The notes: a model not told the origin generated them from the letters alone. A DNA stretch of 64,000 nucleotides from Polaribacter vadi (GCF_018861005.1 NZ_JAHKQL010000016.1:124001-188000); one strand, 5' to 3'. Numbered from the stretch's first letter, positions 42,841 to 52,877 are shown. Program-made: numbers and translations.

Positions 42841-45800
42841 ATGAAAACAAGATTACTATTAATATTCGCTTTTATTATTTCTGTAGGAACTATACAAGCA
42901 CAAACATTTACTATTGGTGATTTCACTTACAAATCTCTTGGGACTGATCCAAAATCTGTACAAATTACAAATGCTGTTTGTAAAGATATTGTTACAATAC
43001 CGGCTGCAGTTACTTATCAAGGAGATACTTTCAAGGTTACTAGAATAAACATAGATGTATTTAAAAACTGTACAACTCTTACTCAAATAACCTTACCTAA
43101 TTCTTTAAAACAAATTGGTCCATCTGCATTTTCGGGCTGTATTAATTTAACAAATTTGGTTTTACCCAGTAGTTTAGAGTCTATAAGTACATTTTCATTT
43201 TCTGGGTGTGATAGTCTTACAGAGATAGTAATACCAAATTCTGTAACAACAATTAAAGAAAGAGCATTTCAAAGTTGTGAAAACTTAACTGATGTTACCC
43301 TTTCTGGAAATTTAGAAATTATTGATGAAGCTGTTTTTCGATTTTGTAAAAAGTTAAAAAACATAAATATTCCAGATAATATGACTTCTATAGGGGAAGA
43401 TGCTTTTGAAAATTGTAGTGCATTAGAAACAATTACTTTTAATAGTTCTTCTAAATTAAGTGAAATTAAATCAGGTGCTTTTAAATCTTGTAATAGTTTA
43501 CAAAATTTTATATTACCAAATGTATCTATTGTTGGAGATTATGCTTTTAATGGTTGTAGTACTTTAACAGAAGTAAATTTACCAAATACTATAACTTCAC
43601 TTGGTAAAGAAGTTTTTAGTTTTTGTTCTTCTTTGATTGATATTGTAAATCTACCCAATCAAATTGATAAAATACCAGAACAAATGTTTGAAGGTTGTAC
43701 TGCTTTAGAAACAATAGTTATTCCACCTCACATTAAAACTATAGAGCAAAGAGCATTTGACGGTTGTACAAAATTAAGCAATGTAACTATACCAAATACT
43801 GTAACTTCTATTAAAAATCAAGTTTTTGAAGAAAATGAAAGTTTATTAAGTATTGAGTTGCCAAACTCAATTACTACTATTGAAGAAAGAACATTTAGAA
43901 AAACTGGTTTACAAAATATAGTTTTACCAAATTCATTGACTTCTATAGGTAAAAGTGCGTTTGCAGAGTGTGCAAATTTAACATCAATAAACTTTCCAAG
44001 TTCATTAACTAGTTTAGGTTGGTTATCTTTTGATAGGAGTGCTTTAACAAGTGTAACAATACCAAATACAATTACTGATTTTGATTCTGGAATATTTAAT
44101 GGCTGCGAAAACTTAACAACAGTAAACCTATCAAATGGACTTTCTAGTTTAGGAGAAAATATGTTTGATAGTTGTACTGCTTTACAAAATATTACAATAC
44201 CAGAATCTATAATAGTATTGCCTTCTGGAATATTTAATAATTGTGAGAATTTAAAAAATATCACTTTAAAAGAAAACCTAAAAAGTATAGGTATTAGTGC
44301 TTTTAGTTATTGTGTAAATTTAGAAGAAATAAATTTCCCAGAATCTGTAATAAGTATTGGAGAGTTTTCATTTTTTCAATGTAATAGTTTAACAGATGTT
44401 ACAATGCCAAATGTAGAAACAATACCCAAAAGTGCTTTTTCTAGTTGTTCATCATTAGAAAGTATAACATTTTCAGCTAGTAATAAAATTACAGATTTAA
44501 GAGCTTTTGCCTTTTGTACAAATTTAAATACTGTAAATATTAATAGTGATTTCACAGAAATTGGAGAGCAAACTTTCTCAGGTTGTACAAGTTTGTTAGA
44601 AATAACAATCCCAGATTCAGTTTTAGAAATTGGAGGAGGTGCATTTTATGAGTGTACAAGTTTAACCAATATTAATATACCAATTGGATTAAAACATATA
44701 GATAAAGGTACATTTAGAAGTTGCACAAGTTTGTCAGAAATAGTAATTCCAGATTCAGTTTTAGAAATTGATGAGTCAGCATTTTATGAGTGTACAACTT
44801 TGTCAGAAATAACAATCCCAAATTCGGTTATAGAAATTAGTGAGTTAGCATTTTATAATTGTACAAGCTTAAAAGAAATTGAACTTCCTGATTCTATTAC
44901 TAATTTTGGATTAGGTGTTTTTATAAATTGTACAGCCTTAGAGAAGGTAAAAGTAAACTGGTTAACACCATTAACTGTTCAATCAGATTTATTTGGAGGT
45001 GTAACTTTGTCTAATGTTGGTTTAGAAGTTCCTCAAGGCAAAGTTCCAGATTATCAAGCAGCTGATGTTTGGAAAGATTTTGGAACCATTACAGAAGGTG
45101 ATATTGTTGGAGAAGATTACACTGCAATCCCAGATCCATACTTTGAACAATTTTTAATAGACAAGGGTTATGACTCAGATAATACCATAAACGGAAAAGT
45201 ATTAACAGATGATATTAAAGATGTTACCCAATTACACATTGGTATTGTAGATAATATTATAGACTTAACAGGTATAGAAGATTTTGCTGCACTTACGCAT
45301 TTATATTTTCAAGATAATCCATTAAAGAGTTTAAATATTACTCAAAACACTAATTTAGAAATACTATCTTTAAGTAATACAGAAATTTCATCCATAGATA
45401 CTTCTAAAAATGTAAATCTTACTGAAATTTCTATTTTTAACACAGGTAATTCTTTAACTTCATTAGATGTTTCCAACAATGTAAACTTAACATCATTATA
45501 TGTTACTGATGCACTGTTTTCTTCATTAGACGTTTCAAACAACATCAATTTAACAGAATTATCAATAGAAGAAACTCAATTAACTACAATAGATGTATCT
45601 AATAATACAAAGTTAACAGAATTAAATCTTTCTTCTAACCAACTAACAGCTATAGATATTACAAAATTAGTAGATGTAGAAGATGTAGATTTAGAAGGAA
45701 ATACAATTACTCAAATAGATCTTTCTAAAAATATAAAAATAAAAAGATTTAATGCTGATGATAATAAATTAACCAGCTTAAATTTTACAGAAAATACACT

Positions 45801-48156
45801 TCTAGAGAGAATAAATTGTGAAAAAAACGAACTCACAGAACTAAACCTAAAAAATGGGTACAACATAAACATCATCTATTTTTCTAGCAAATTAAACCCA
45901 AGTTTAATGTGTATTTTAGTTGATGATGAAGATTATAGTAAGAATCATATTTCTTGGTATAAAGACACAACTAGTTTATTTGTAGAAGAATGTGTTGATT
46001 ACACTTATATTCCAGATGATAATTTTGAATTGCACATAGAATCTTTAGGACTAGGAAATGGAATAAATAACGATGGTTATGTAGAAACTGCAAAAATTGC
46101 TGCCTTAACAACTTTAGATATTGGTGATAAAAGTATTACAGATTTAACAGGAATAGATGAGTTTATAGCTTTAACAGAGTTGGTTGCAAGAGACAATACA
46201 ATTACAACTATTGATCTTTCTAAAAACACAAACTTAGAAATTTTAGACCTTTTTACAAATGCATTAACAACAGTAGATGCAAGTAAAAATGTAAAATTAA
46301 AAGAGTTACATGTAGGTACAAATCAGCTTACAAATTTAGATGTTTCTATGTTGCCAGATTTAACTAGTTTATGGTGTTTTAATAATCAAATTTCTTCTTT
46401 AAACATAGCAAGCAATACAAAATTAGAAGTGTTAAATATTGGTAATAATTTAATATCAGCACTAGATTTATCAAAAAATATTTTGTTAACATCATTAGAA
46501 TGTAATACCAACAATCTTAATAATTTAGATGTTAGTAATAATTTAGAACTTGCTTTTTTATATGCTGATTATAATAAAATTAGAAATCTTGATACCAGTA
46601 ATAACAATAAATTAACTCAGTTAACCATAACAAATAATGAGCTAATTTCTTTGGATGTAAAAAATGGAAACAACACAAATATTACACTTTTTTTTACTAC
46701 TGATAATCCTAATTTAAACTGTATTAAAGTTGATGATGAAACTTTTAGCGAAACAACTTGGCGAGACGCAAATGCAACTTGGAACGCTATTGATGCACAT
46801 ACATCATTTAATACTAGTTGTCCAAAATTTACATCTATAACTGATGCAAATTTTGAGGCTTATTTAGAGTCTATAAATGTTGGTAATGGAGTTGCTGATG
46901 ATAATTTGGTAAGTACAGAGTTAATAGAAGCATTAACTACATTAAACATAGAATCAAAAAATATTTCTGATTTAACAGGTATAGAAGATTTTACAAATCT
47001 AGTAGATTTAAATGCTAAAAATAACGCAATTACCCAAGTAGATTTTAGTAAAAACACAAATTTAGAAGTATTACTTATTGCAAATAATCAAATATCTCAG
47101 CTAGATTTATCAAACAATTTAGCTTTAAAAAGCTTAGATGTTGGCGAAAATAATTTAACCTTTTTAGAAGTAAGTCAATTAATAAATTTAGAAAGTTTAT
47201 CGGTTTACAAAAATCAAATAACTACAATTAATTTAATTTCTAACATAGATTTACTAGCCTTTATAGCAAATGAAAATCAACTAAAATATGTAGATATTAG
47301 ACAAAACAACAATTTATTTTGGCTTGATTTAGATGATAATCTTTTAGAAGATTTAATGCTTAAAAATGGCAATAATACTAATATTACAAATTTTAGTATT
47401 ACTGGCAACCCAAATTTAACCTGTATAGAAGTAGATGATGTTTCTTTTAGTAACTCTAATTGGACAAATAAAGACGCAACAGCTAATTATTCTACAGATT
47501 GTGCACCAGCAAATGACGATTGTGCAAAAGCAATTCCGCTAACATTTGGGCAGCAAACACCAGGAGATGTAAATAGCGGAACTTCTAATAACAACCCAAC
47601 TTGTGCTGTAGGTAATGTAATTGCAGACGTTTGGTTTTCTGTAATTGTACCAAATACTGGCGAGTTTAGTATAGAAGGTTCAGGTTTTGGAGGTCAGTTA
47701 AAATTTGCAGTGTATCAATCCTGTTCAAGTTTAGTTCCAATTACTTGCGGAACATCAATTTCATTAAAAAACTTGAGTGTAGGTACTAAATTTTATTTAA
47801 AAGTTTGGCTAGAAGCTTCTTCAAATAAAAGCTCAGTAAATCAGAATGATTTAGGAACATTTACCTTAACAGCAAGTGAATCTAGTGTGCTATCAATAGA
47901 AAATTTTACAGAGCAAAATGTAAAATTATTGGTGTATCCAAATCCAGCAAAATCAAAAGTATCAGTCTCATTAACTAATAATACTAAACTTCAAAAAGTA
48001 GATGTTTATAGTATTTTAGGCGATAAAATTTTCAGCCAAAATGGATTAAACAAATCTGAATTAGATATTAACGTTGCTAATTTATCAACAGGAATCTATT
48101 TTATAAGAGTAAAATCAGAAATAGGAATAATATCTAAAAAATTAATTATTAAATAA
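42841..48156 (+). CDS. BspA-like leucine-rich surface protein with T9SS sorting domain
   Basis: A 1771-residue secreted protein. The signal peptide ends at Ile-Gln-Ala-Gln (residue 21). Residues about 40-740 are some 28 LRR_5 (BspA-type) repeats of 22-24 residues with the pattern IxxxAFxxCxxLxxIxIPxSV. Three further modules follow near residues 762, 1056 and 1332, each opening with an I-P/T-D-x-x-F-E motif and followed by 21-residue LxxLxxxxNxLxxLDxSxN repeats. A beta-sandwich-like region from about 1555 has paired cysteines. The last 85 residues form a type A T9SS sorting domain (LLVYPNPAKSKVSVS ... IYFIRVKS). It should be exported across the outer membrane and attached or released as an adhesin-like protein. 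Confidence 0.92.
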   Translation: MKTRLLLIFAFIISVGTIQAQTFTIGDFTYKSLGTDPKSVQITNAVCKDIVTIPAAVTYQGDTFKVTRINIDVFKNCTTLTQITLPNSLKQIGPSAFSGCINLTNLVLPSSLESISTFSFSGCDSLTEIVIPNSVTTIKERAFQSCENLTDVTLSGNLEIIDEAVFRFCKKLKNINIPDNMTSIGEDAFENCSALETITFNSSSKLSEIKSGAFKSCNSLQNFILPNVSIVGDYAFNGCSTLTEVNLPNTITSLGKEVFSFCSSLIDIVNLPNQIDKIPEQMFEGCTALETIVIPPHIKTIEQRAFDGCTKLSNVTIPNTVTSIKNQVFEENESLLSIELPNSITTIEERTFRKTGLQNIVLPNSLTSIGKSAFAECANLTSINFPSSLTSLGWLSFDRSALTSVTIPNTITDFDSGIFNGCENLTTVNLSNGLSSLGENMFDSCTALQNITIPESIIVLPSGIFNNCENLKNITLKENLKSIGISAFSYCVNLEEINFPESVISIGEFSFFQCNSLTDVTMPNVETIPKSAFSSCSSLESITFSASNKITDLRAFAFCTNLNTVNINSDFTEIGEQTFSGCTSLLEITIPDSVLEIGGGAFYECTSLTNINIPIGLKHIDKGTFRSCTSLSEIVIPDSVLEIDESAFYECTTLSEITIPNSVIEISELAFYNCTSLKEIELPDSITNFGLGVFINCTALEKVKVNWLTPLTVQSDLFGGVTLSNVGLEVPQGKVPDYQAADVWKDFGTITEGDIVGEDYTAIPDPYFEQFLIDKGYDSDNTINGKVLTDDIKDVTQLHIGIVDNIIDLTGIEDFAALTHLYFQDNPLKSLNITQNTNLEILSLSNTEISSIDTSKNVNLTEISIFNTGNSLTSLDVSNNVNLTSLYVTDALFSSLDVSNNINLTELSIEETQLTTIDVSNNTKLTELNLSSNQLTAIDITKLVDVEDVDLEGNTITQIDLSKNIKIKRFNADDNKLTSLNFTENTLLERINCEKNELTELNLKNGYNINIIYFSSKLNPSLMCILVDDEDYSKNHISWYKDTTSLFVEECVDYTYIPDDNFELHIESLGLGNGINNDGYVETAKIAALTTLDIGDKSITDLTGIDEFIALTELVARDNTITTIDLSKNTNLEILDLFTNALTTVDASKNVKLKELHVGTNQLTNLDVSMLPDLTSLWCFNNQISSLNIASNTKLEVLNIGNNLISALDLSKNILLTSLECNTNNLNNLDVSNNLELAFLYADYNKIRNLDTSNNNKLTQLTITNNELISLDVKNGNNTNITLFFTTDNPNLNCIKVDDETFSETTWRDANATWNAIDAHTSFNTSCPKFTSITDANFEAYLESINVGNGVADDNLVSTELIEALTTLNIESKNISDLTGIEDFTNLVDLNAKNNAITQVDFSKNTNLEVLLIANNQISQLDLSNNLALKSLDVGENNLTFLEVSQLINLESLSVYKNQITTINLISNIDLLAFIANENQLKYVDIRQNNNLFWLDLDDNLLEDLMLKNGNNTNITNFSITGNPNLTCIEVDDVSFSNSNWTNKDATANYSTDCAPANDDCAKAIPLTFGQQTPGDVNSGTSNNNPTCAVGNVIADVWFSVIVPNTGEFSIEGSGFGGQLKFAVYQSCSSLVPITCGTSISLKNLSVGTKFYLKVWLEASSNKSSVNQNDLGTFTLTASESSVLSIENFTEQNVKLLVYPNPAKSKVSVSLTNNTKLQKVDVYSILGDKIFSQNGLNKSELDINVANLSTGIYFIRVKSEIGIISKKLIIK

Positions 48157-48203
48157 GAAAATCGCAATTGATAGATAAAGGTTATTTTAACCTAATTGTG
48201 TTG

Positions 48204-48236
48204 CAGCATCAAAATTTTTTTTGATGCTGTTTTTTT
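48204..48236. terminator. Terminator after the leucine-rich gene
   Basis: CAGCATCAAAA (48204-48214) pairs with TTTTGATGCTG (48219-48229) and seven T follow. It lies between convergent genes. Confidence 0.85.
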
Positions 48237-48771
48237 ATGTACCTATATCAGCAATGTCATCTTTTTTAGATAAATCTTTTTGCTCTTTTTGATATTGAAC
48301 ATTGTCTATTATTAGAAAAAAGTTGTATAAAAAAAGGATAAAAATAATCCCAAAAATAATTAAGCTTTTATCAATTTTAATTATGTTTAAATTTTTAAAA
48401 ATAAAGTATACTCCAACAATTAAGAATACTAAAAAAGAAGTTGAATAAATAAAATCTCCTATTCTTAAAATTTTGTAGATGTTTGAGTTAAAGACAGTGT
48501 TTTTTTGAATTTTGTAGATGCCAAATAGCACACTAAAAACTGAAAAAACGGTTATAAAAACAGGAATTAATAAACTGGGGTCTTTTTGAATTTTAGGAAC
48601 AATAGTGTAGAAATTAAATTCTTGAATTAAAACCCAACTTCCAAAAAAAAGAACACTGCTCGATATTATTATTAATATAATTCTTTTAATCTTTTTCACT
48701 TTGTAAAAATAAGTATAAACCGATTTTGAACATAATATTTTGAATATCAATTGAATTATTTTTTTTGGCAC
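48235..48771 (-). CDS. Four-helix membrane protein, unknown
   Basis: Up to 178 residues with four hydrophobic segments (about 29-48, 66-87, 105-125, 137-155) and a charged C-terminal tail rich in Lys, Asp and Gln. This predicts an inner-membrane protein. I do not recognise the family. The longest frame begins with GTG at 48771. A second GTG at 48700 would give 155 residues starting Met-Lys-Lys-Ile-Lys-Arg, and a TATTTTTA box lies just before it, so the shorter form is plausible. It is divergent from the tonB paralogue and has no operon partners. Confidence 0.55.
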   Translation of the reverse strand: MPKKIIQLIFKILCSKSVYTYFYKVKKIKRIILIIISSSVLFFGSWVLIQEFNFYTIVPKIQKDPSLLIPVFITVFSVFSVLFGIYKIQKNTVFNSNIYKILRIGDFIYSTSFLVFLIVGVYFIFKNLNIIKIDKSLIIFGIIFILFLYNFFLIIDNVQYQKEQKDLSKKDDIADIGT

Positions 48772-48816
48772 GTTATTTGGTTTAACAAAAACTTAACATT
48801 TTAAAACTTTCTAATT

Positions 48817-49563
48817 ATGAAAAACGTGAAAAAACTACCAACCAAACAATTAGAAAAGTTCTCAACCATTTTTACCCAGTTAGGACTTGTATTAGTGCTT
48901 TTTATTGTCTACCTAACATTAGAGCACAAAACCGAGCAAAAACCTGTAGTGGCTAAACAATTTCATCAGCCAGAAACAGTGTATCTTAATCCAGATGAAG
49001 TCCCCGTTTTTAAACGAGAACCCAAAAATGAACCAAAGATTAAAGTAGATCAGAAATCTGTTTTTCTAGAGGATGAACCTGTAGAAAAAGGAGATAATGA
49101 TATTATTACTGAAACTATTGTTAATCTTGACCCTACAGAAGAAGAAACTGTAGAATTAAACGAAGGTGATATCATTGAAGTAGATATACCAGAAACAGTT
49201 ATTGAAGATGTACCTTACGATTTTGTACAAAATGCACCTGTTTTTAAAGGTTGTGAAGGATTATCAAAAGAAGAAAATAGAATTTGTTTTGATAAAAAAA
49301 TGAAGAAATTTGTACAACGTAATTTCGATGTTGGTTTAGCAAATGATTTAGGTCTAAATTCTGGTAAATACAGAATTAGCACACAATTTATTATTGATGA
49401 TAAAGGTAATGTAGTTGATATTAAAATTAGAGCTCCACACGCTAAATTAAAGTTAGAAACCAAAGAGTTAATTCAAAAACTACCAAAATTTTCTCCAGGA
49501 ATACAGCACAATAGAGCTGTAAAAGTCAAGTATAATCTGCCAATTTCTTTTATAATAGAGTAA
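48817..49563 (+). CDS. Energy transducer TonB, paralogue 2
   Basis: A 248-residue TonB protein. A basic N-terminus is followed by one helix (about residues 20-36), an acidic linker with few prolines (60-130) and a C-terminal TonB domain from about 155 ending in KVKYNLPISFIIE. The pair of cysteines in VFKGCEG...NRICFDKK before the domain matches paralogue 1 at 32929-33657; both share the order LATELGL/LANDLGL, GK-R, then a KxRxPHxxL strand. It would energise TonB-dependent receptors. No exbB, exbD or receptor genes are adjacent. It is monocistronic with a terminator right behind. Confidence 0.88.
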   Translation: MKNVKKLPTKQLEKFSTIFTQLGLVLVLFIVYLTLEHKTEQKPVVAKQFHQPETVYLNPDEVPVFKREPKNEPKIKVDQKSVFLEDEPVEKGDNDIITETIVNLDPTEEETVELNEGDIIEVDIPETVIEDVPYDFVQNAPVFKGCEGLSKEENRICFDKKMKKFVQRNFDVGLANDLGLNSGKYRISTQFIIDDKGNVVDIKIRAPHAKLKLETKELIQKLPKFSPGIQHNRAVKVKYNLPISFIIE

Positions 49564-49584
49564 AAATTAGTACATTTAAAAAAT

Positions 49585-49613
49585 AAACCCAACTATATAG
49601 TTGGGTTTTTATA
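49585..49613 (+). terminator. Terminator of the second tonB gene
   Basis: AAACCCAACTA (49585-49595) pairs with TAGTTGGGTTT (49598-49608) around two bases, followed by T residues. Confidence 0.85.
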
Positions 49614-49656
49614 TTTAGTACATTTACAGAACTAAAAATTAACCTAATATTTTGTT

Positions 49657-50235
49657 ATGGAATACTTTGCACACGAAACAGCTGTTGTAGATAATAATTG
49701 TAAAATAGGAAAAGGAACTAAAATTTGGCATTTTAGTCATATTATGTCTAATAGTAAAATTGGGGAAAATTGTAATCTTGGTCAAAACATTGTGGTTTCT
49801 CCTAATGTGGTTTTGGGTAAAAATGTAAAAGTGCAAAATAATGTGTCTATTTACTCTGGTGTTACTTGCGAAGATGATGTTTTTTTAGGGCCATCAATGG
49901 TTTTTACAAATGTGATAAACCCAAGAAGTGCTATCAATAGAAAAAATAGATACTTAAAAACAATTGTAAAAAAAGGTGCAAGTATTGGTGCAAATGCAAC
50001 TATAATTTGCGGTAATCATATTGGAGAATATGCTTTTATAGGTGCAGGTTCTGTTGTTACAAAAGAAGTTTTACCTTACGCTTTAGTAGTTGGCAATCCA
50101 TCAAAACAAATTGGTTGGGTAAGCGAATATGGGCACACACTAGAATTTGATGAAGATGGTTTTGCAACTTGTAAAGAAAGTAAAGAAGTTTATGGTTTAA
50201 AAGATGGTAGGGTTTTTAAATTTAGATCTAAATAA
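49657..50235 (+). CDS. Left-handed beta-helix sugar N-acetyltransferase (WlbB/WbpD-like)
   Basis: A 192-residue hexapeptide-repeat acyltransferase. The repeating [LIV]-G-x-x pattern runs from about residue 15 to 150 (KIGKGTKIWHFSHIM, KIGENCNLGQNI, VLGKNVKVQNNVSIYSG), with the catalytic-type His in WHFSH, a short loop IxPRSAINRK near 88, and a tail typical of the WlbB/WbpD group that acetylates UDP-3-amino sugars. This suggests a role in surface polysaccharide synthesis. It stands alone between two terminators, away from any polysaccharide cluster. The exact sugar is inferred. Confidence 0.82.
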   Translation: MEYFAHETAVVDNNCKIGKGTKIWHFSHIMSNSKIGENCNLGQNIVVSPNVVLGKNVKVQNNVSIYSGVTCEDDVFLGPSMVFTNVINPRSAINRKNRYLKTIVKKGASIGANATIICGNHIGEYAFIGAGSVVTKEVLPYALVVGNPSKQIGWVSEYGHTLEFDEDGFATCKESKEVYGLKDGRVFKFRSK

Positions 50236-50250
50236 AATATGTCAAAAAAA

Positions 50251-50281
50251 AATCCAAAGTAACATTACTTTGGATTTTTTT
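50251..50281. terminator. Bidirectional terminator
   Basis: AATCCAAAGTAA (50251-50262) pairs with TTACTTTGGATT (50265-50276), flanked by an A-run and a T-run, between the convergent acetyltransferase and aldo/keto reductase genes. Confidence 0.85.
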
Positions 50282-50311
50282 TAAATTAAACTCTCAAAAA
50301 TAGATCCAATC

Positions 50312-51352
50312 TTAAGGCGCAGGATTTGGTATTAATTTATGAATTGCTTCTATCTCTTCTAAAACGTCATCAGATAAATCGATATTTATAGAATTAATGT
50401 TTTCCTTTAACTGATTCATTTTGGTAGCACCAATAATATTTGCGGTTACAAATGGCAATTGATTTATATAAGCCAAAGACATTTCTGCTAAAGTTAATCC
50501 GTTTTTTTTAGCCAATTCTTCATATTTTAAAACAGCAGATTCCACCAAATCTGTTTGATATCTTAAAATATAATTTGGAAATAAAATTCCTCTTGCATCA
50601 GCAGGTTTTTTTCCTCTTAAATATTTACCAGTTAAAACACCTTGTGCTAAAGGAGAGTATGCTAATAAACCAATGTTTTCTCTTAAAGAAACCTCGCTCA
50701 TACCAAATTCATAACCTCTATGCACCAAAGAATACGAATTCTGAATGGTTACAGGTCTAGGTAAATTATTACTTTCAGAAGTTTGTAAATATTTCATTGT
50801 TCCCCAAGGCGTTTCATTAGACAAGCCAATGTGTTTTAGTTTCCCTTGTTTTATAAAACCTTGTAAAGTTTCTAAAATTTCTAAATGATTTTCTGCTTCT
50901 TTTGCAGAGGTTTTATATGGGTAATCTCTAAGCCCAAAAGTATTTACACCTCTTGTTGGCCAATGTAATTGATATAAGTCTATATAATCTGTTTGTAACC
51001 TTTTTAAACTACCATCAACAGCTTCTATTAAAGCTTCTTTTGCAAAACCATTTTCTCTTATATGAGCAGTATAAGGCCCAGCACCAGCAATTTTGCTTGC
51101 TAAAACTACTTTGTCTCTATTGCCTGTTTTTTTAAACCAATTTCCAATAATTTTTTCTGTAGCACCATAAGTTTCAGGTTTTGCAGGTACAGCATATAAT
51201 TCTGCAGTATCAAAAAAATTAACACCTTGTTCTAAGGCATAATCCATCTGTTCAAAACCTTCTTCTTGTGTATTTTGTTTACCCCAAGTCATTGTTCCTA
51301 AGCAAATTTTAGAAACTTTAATATCTGTATTTGGTAATTTAGTGTATTTCAT
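50312..51352 (-). CDS. Aldo/keto reductase (Tas-like)
   Basis: A 346-residue NADP(H)-dependent oxidoreductase with a TIM-barrel fold. The catalytic residues are visible: Asp and Tyr in FFDTAELY near residue 53, Lys in VVLASKIAG near 83 and His in LYQLHWP near 125. The NADP-binding C-terminal part includes IIGATKMNQLKENI. It resembles Tas and YajO-type reductases; the physiological substrate is unknown. The frame extends 26 codons upstream to 51430, but those codons are not like the family, and the ATG at 51352 gives MKYTKLPNTDIKVSKICLG. Monocistronic between terminators. Confidence 0.9.
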   Translation of the reverse strand: MKYTKLPNTDIKVSKICLGTMTWGKQNTQEEGFEQMDYALEQGVNFFDTAELYAVPAKPETYGATEKIIGNWFKKTGNRDKVVLASKIAGAGPYTAHIRENGFAKEALIEAVDGSLKRLQTDYIDLYQLHWPTRGVNTFGLRDYPYKTSAKEAENHLEILETLQGFIKQGKLKHIGLSNETPWGTMKYLQTSESNNLPRPVTIQNSYSLVHRGYEFGMSEVSLRENIGLLAYSPLAQGVLTGKYLRGKKPADARGILFPNYILRYQTDLVESAVLKYEELAKKNGLTLAEMSLAYINQLPFVTANIIGATKMNQLKENINSINIDLSDDVLEEIEAIHKLIPNPAP

Positions 51353-51430
51353 TATGTAATATTTATTCGTGCCTTTTTTATAAAATGTAAATGAAGTAGC
51401 TAAATTATAACTTAAAGTATGATAAAACAA

Positions 51431-51462
51431 TAAGCGTGTAATTTTTTAAAATTACACGCTTA
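51431..51462 (-). terminator. Terminator downstream of pgk
   Basis: TAAGCGTGTAATTTT (51431-51445) pairs with AAAATTACACGCTTA (51448-51462), a 15-bp perfect stem with a 2-base loop, between pgk and the aldo/keto reductase gene on the same strand. Confidence 0.75.
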
Positions 51463-51491
51463 AATTTATAAACAAAAAACGTACTAAACGT

Positions 51492-52679
51492 TTACTTTAA
51501 AATCGCTTCTATACCAGGTAAAGATTTACCTTCTAACATTTCTAACATTGCTCCACCACCAGTAGAAACATAACTTACTTTATCAGCAAAACCAAATTGT
51601 TTAACAGCAGCAACAGAATCTCCACCACCAACTAAAGAAAATGCTCCATTTTGTGTAGATTTATCAATAGAATGCCCAAGAGCAATAGTACCTTTTGCAA
51701 AAGATTCCATTTCAAAAACACCTAAAGGACCATTCCATAAAATAGTTTTCGATTTGTTAACTACTTCATCAAAAATTGCTAAAGACTTTGGTCCAGCATC
51801 TAAACCTTGCCATCCATCAGGAATTTCTGTTACATCTAAAACTTGAGTATTTGCAGTATTGCTAAAATCATCAGCAGCAATAACATCAACAGGTATATGT
51901 ATTTGTACACCTTTTTCTTTGGCTTGTTTTAAAATATCTAGAGCTAATTCCATTTTATCATCTTCACAAATAGAATCACCTACAGAACCACCTTGTGCTT
52001 TTACAAAAGTAAAAGTCATACCACCACCAATAATTAAATGATCTACTTTGTCTAAAATATTTTCGATTACAGTAATTTTTGATGATACTTTTGCACCACC
52101 TAAAATTGCTAAAACTGGTTTTTCTGAATTGTTTAAAACTTTATCTATACTTTCAATTTCTCTTGCTAATAAGCTACCAAAACATTTGTTTTCTTCAAAA
52201 AATTGAGCAATAATAGTTGTTGATGCATGTGCTCTGTGTGCAGTACCAAAAGCATCATTTACATAAATATCACCTAATTTAGATAGTTTTTCTGCAAAAG
52301 CAACATCGCCTTTTTTCTCTTCTTCGTAAAAACGTAAGTTTTCTAATAAAAGAATTTCTCCATCTTCTAAATTGGCAACAGCTTCTTCTACTTTTTCACC
52401 TATACAATCATCAACAAATTTTACATTAACGCCAATAATCTCTTTTACTTTAGCAACAATGTGTTGTAAAGAAAACTCATCTTGCTTACCTTTTGGTCTT
52501 CCTAAATGCGACATTAAAACACAGCTTCCTCCATCTTCTAAAATCTTAATAATTGTAGGTTTTGCAGCCTGAATTCTAGTTGCATCAGTAACTTCAAATT
52601 TATCATTTAAAGGCACATTAAAATCTACACGTATAATTGCTTTTTTATTCTTAAAATTAAAATCGTTTAATGTTTTCAT
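51492..52679 (-). CDS. pgk: Phosphoglycerate kinase
   Basis: A 395-residue glycolytic enzyme producing ATP and 3-phosphoglycerate from 1,3-bisphosphoglycerate. The substrate loop [11 protein letters not shown] is near residue 17, GRPKG near 60, and the ATP-binding hinge region GGAKVSSKI is near 200. The C-terminal nucleotide site GGGDSVAAV is near 355 and the family's closing [19 protein letters not shown] is present. It is monocistronic. Its promoter carries a perfect inverted repeat that overlaps the -7 box. Confidence 0.98.
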   Translation of the reverse strand: MKTLNDFNFKNKKAIIRVDFNVPLNDKFEVTDATRIQAAKPTIIKILEDGGSCVLMSHLGRPKGKQDEFSLQHIVAKVKEIIGVNVKFVDDCIGEKVEEAVANLEDGEILLLENLRFYEEEKKGDVAFAEKLSKLGDIYVNDAFGTAHRAHASTTIIAQFFEENKCFGSLLAREIESIDKVLNNSEKPVLAILGGAKVSSKITVIENILDKVDHLIIGGGMTFTFVKAQGGSVGDSICEDDKMELALDILKQAKEKGVQIHIPVDVIAADDFSNTANTQVLDVTEIPDGWQGLDAGPKSLAIFDEVVNKSKTILWNGPLGVFEMESFAKGTIALGHSIDKSTQNGAFSLVGGGDSVAAVKQFGFADKVSYVSTGGGAMLEMLEGKSLPGIEAILK

Positions 52680-52685
52680 TGTTTG

Positions 52686-52710
52686 AAAGTATTTTTAACA
52701 AAAATACTTT
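52686..52710 (-). promoter_or_regulatory. pgk promoter with overlapping 11-bp palindrome
   Basis: TATTTTTG (52706-52699) is the -7 box, 20 bases before the ATG at 52679. It is embedded in the perfect inverted repeat AAAGTATTTTT / AAAAATACTTT (52686-52696 and 52700-52710, spacer 3). The arrangement suggests an operator. Confidence 0.55.
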
Positions 52711-52866
52711 TTTATTTACGTTTACTAAAATTGATAACTTAAAAGTTAAGATAACGTTTGCGTAAAATAATTGTTTAGATTTTAGTTCTTAAATCACTAA
52801 TTTAAACTTTAAGAAACTACGCTCTATTTATAATTATAAATTATGATTTAGTGGCGAACAAATTTT

Positions 52867-52874
52867 TATATTTG
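52867..52874 (+). promoter_or_regulatory. -7 box of holB
   Basis: TATATTTG, ending 3 bases before the ATG at 52878. It lies inside the longer GTG-started frame (52851) and so excludes that start. The mRNA must be leaderless or nearly so. Confidence 0.55.
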
Positions 52875-52877
52875 CCT

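Noticed and set aside
51353..51430. 26-codon N-terminal extension of the aldo/keto reductase
   Set aside because: The added residues do not resemble the family and the ATG at 51352 gives the standard N-terminus.
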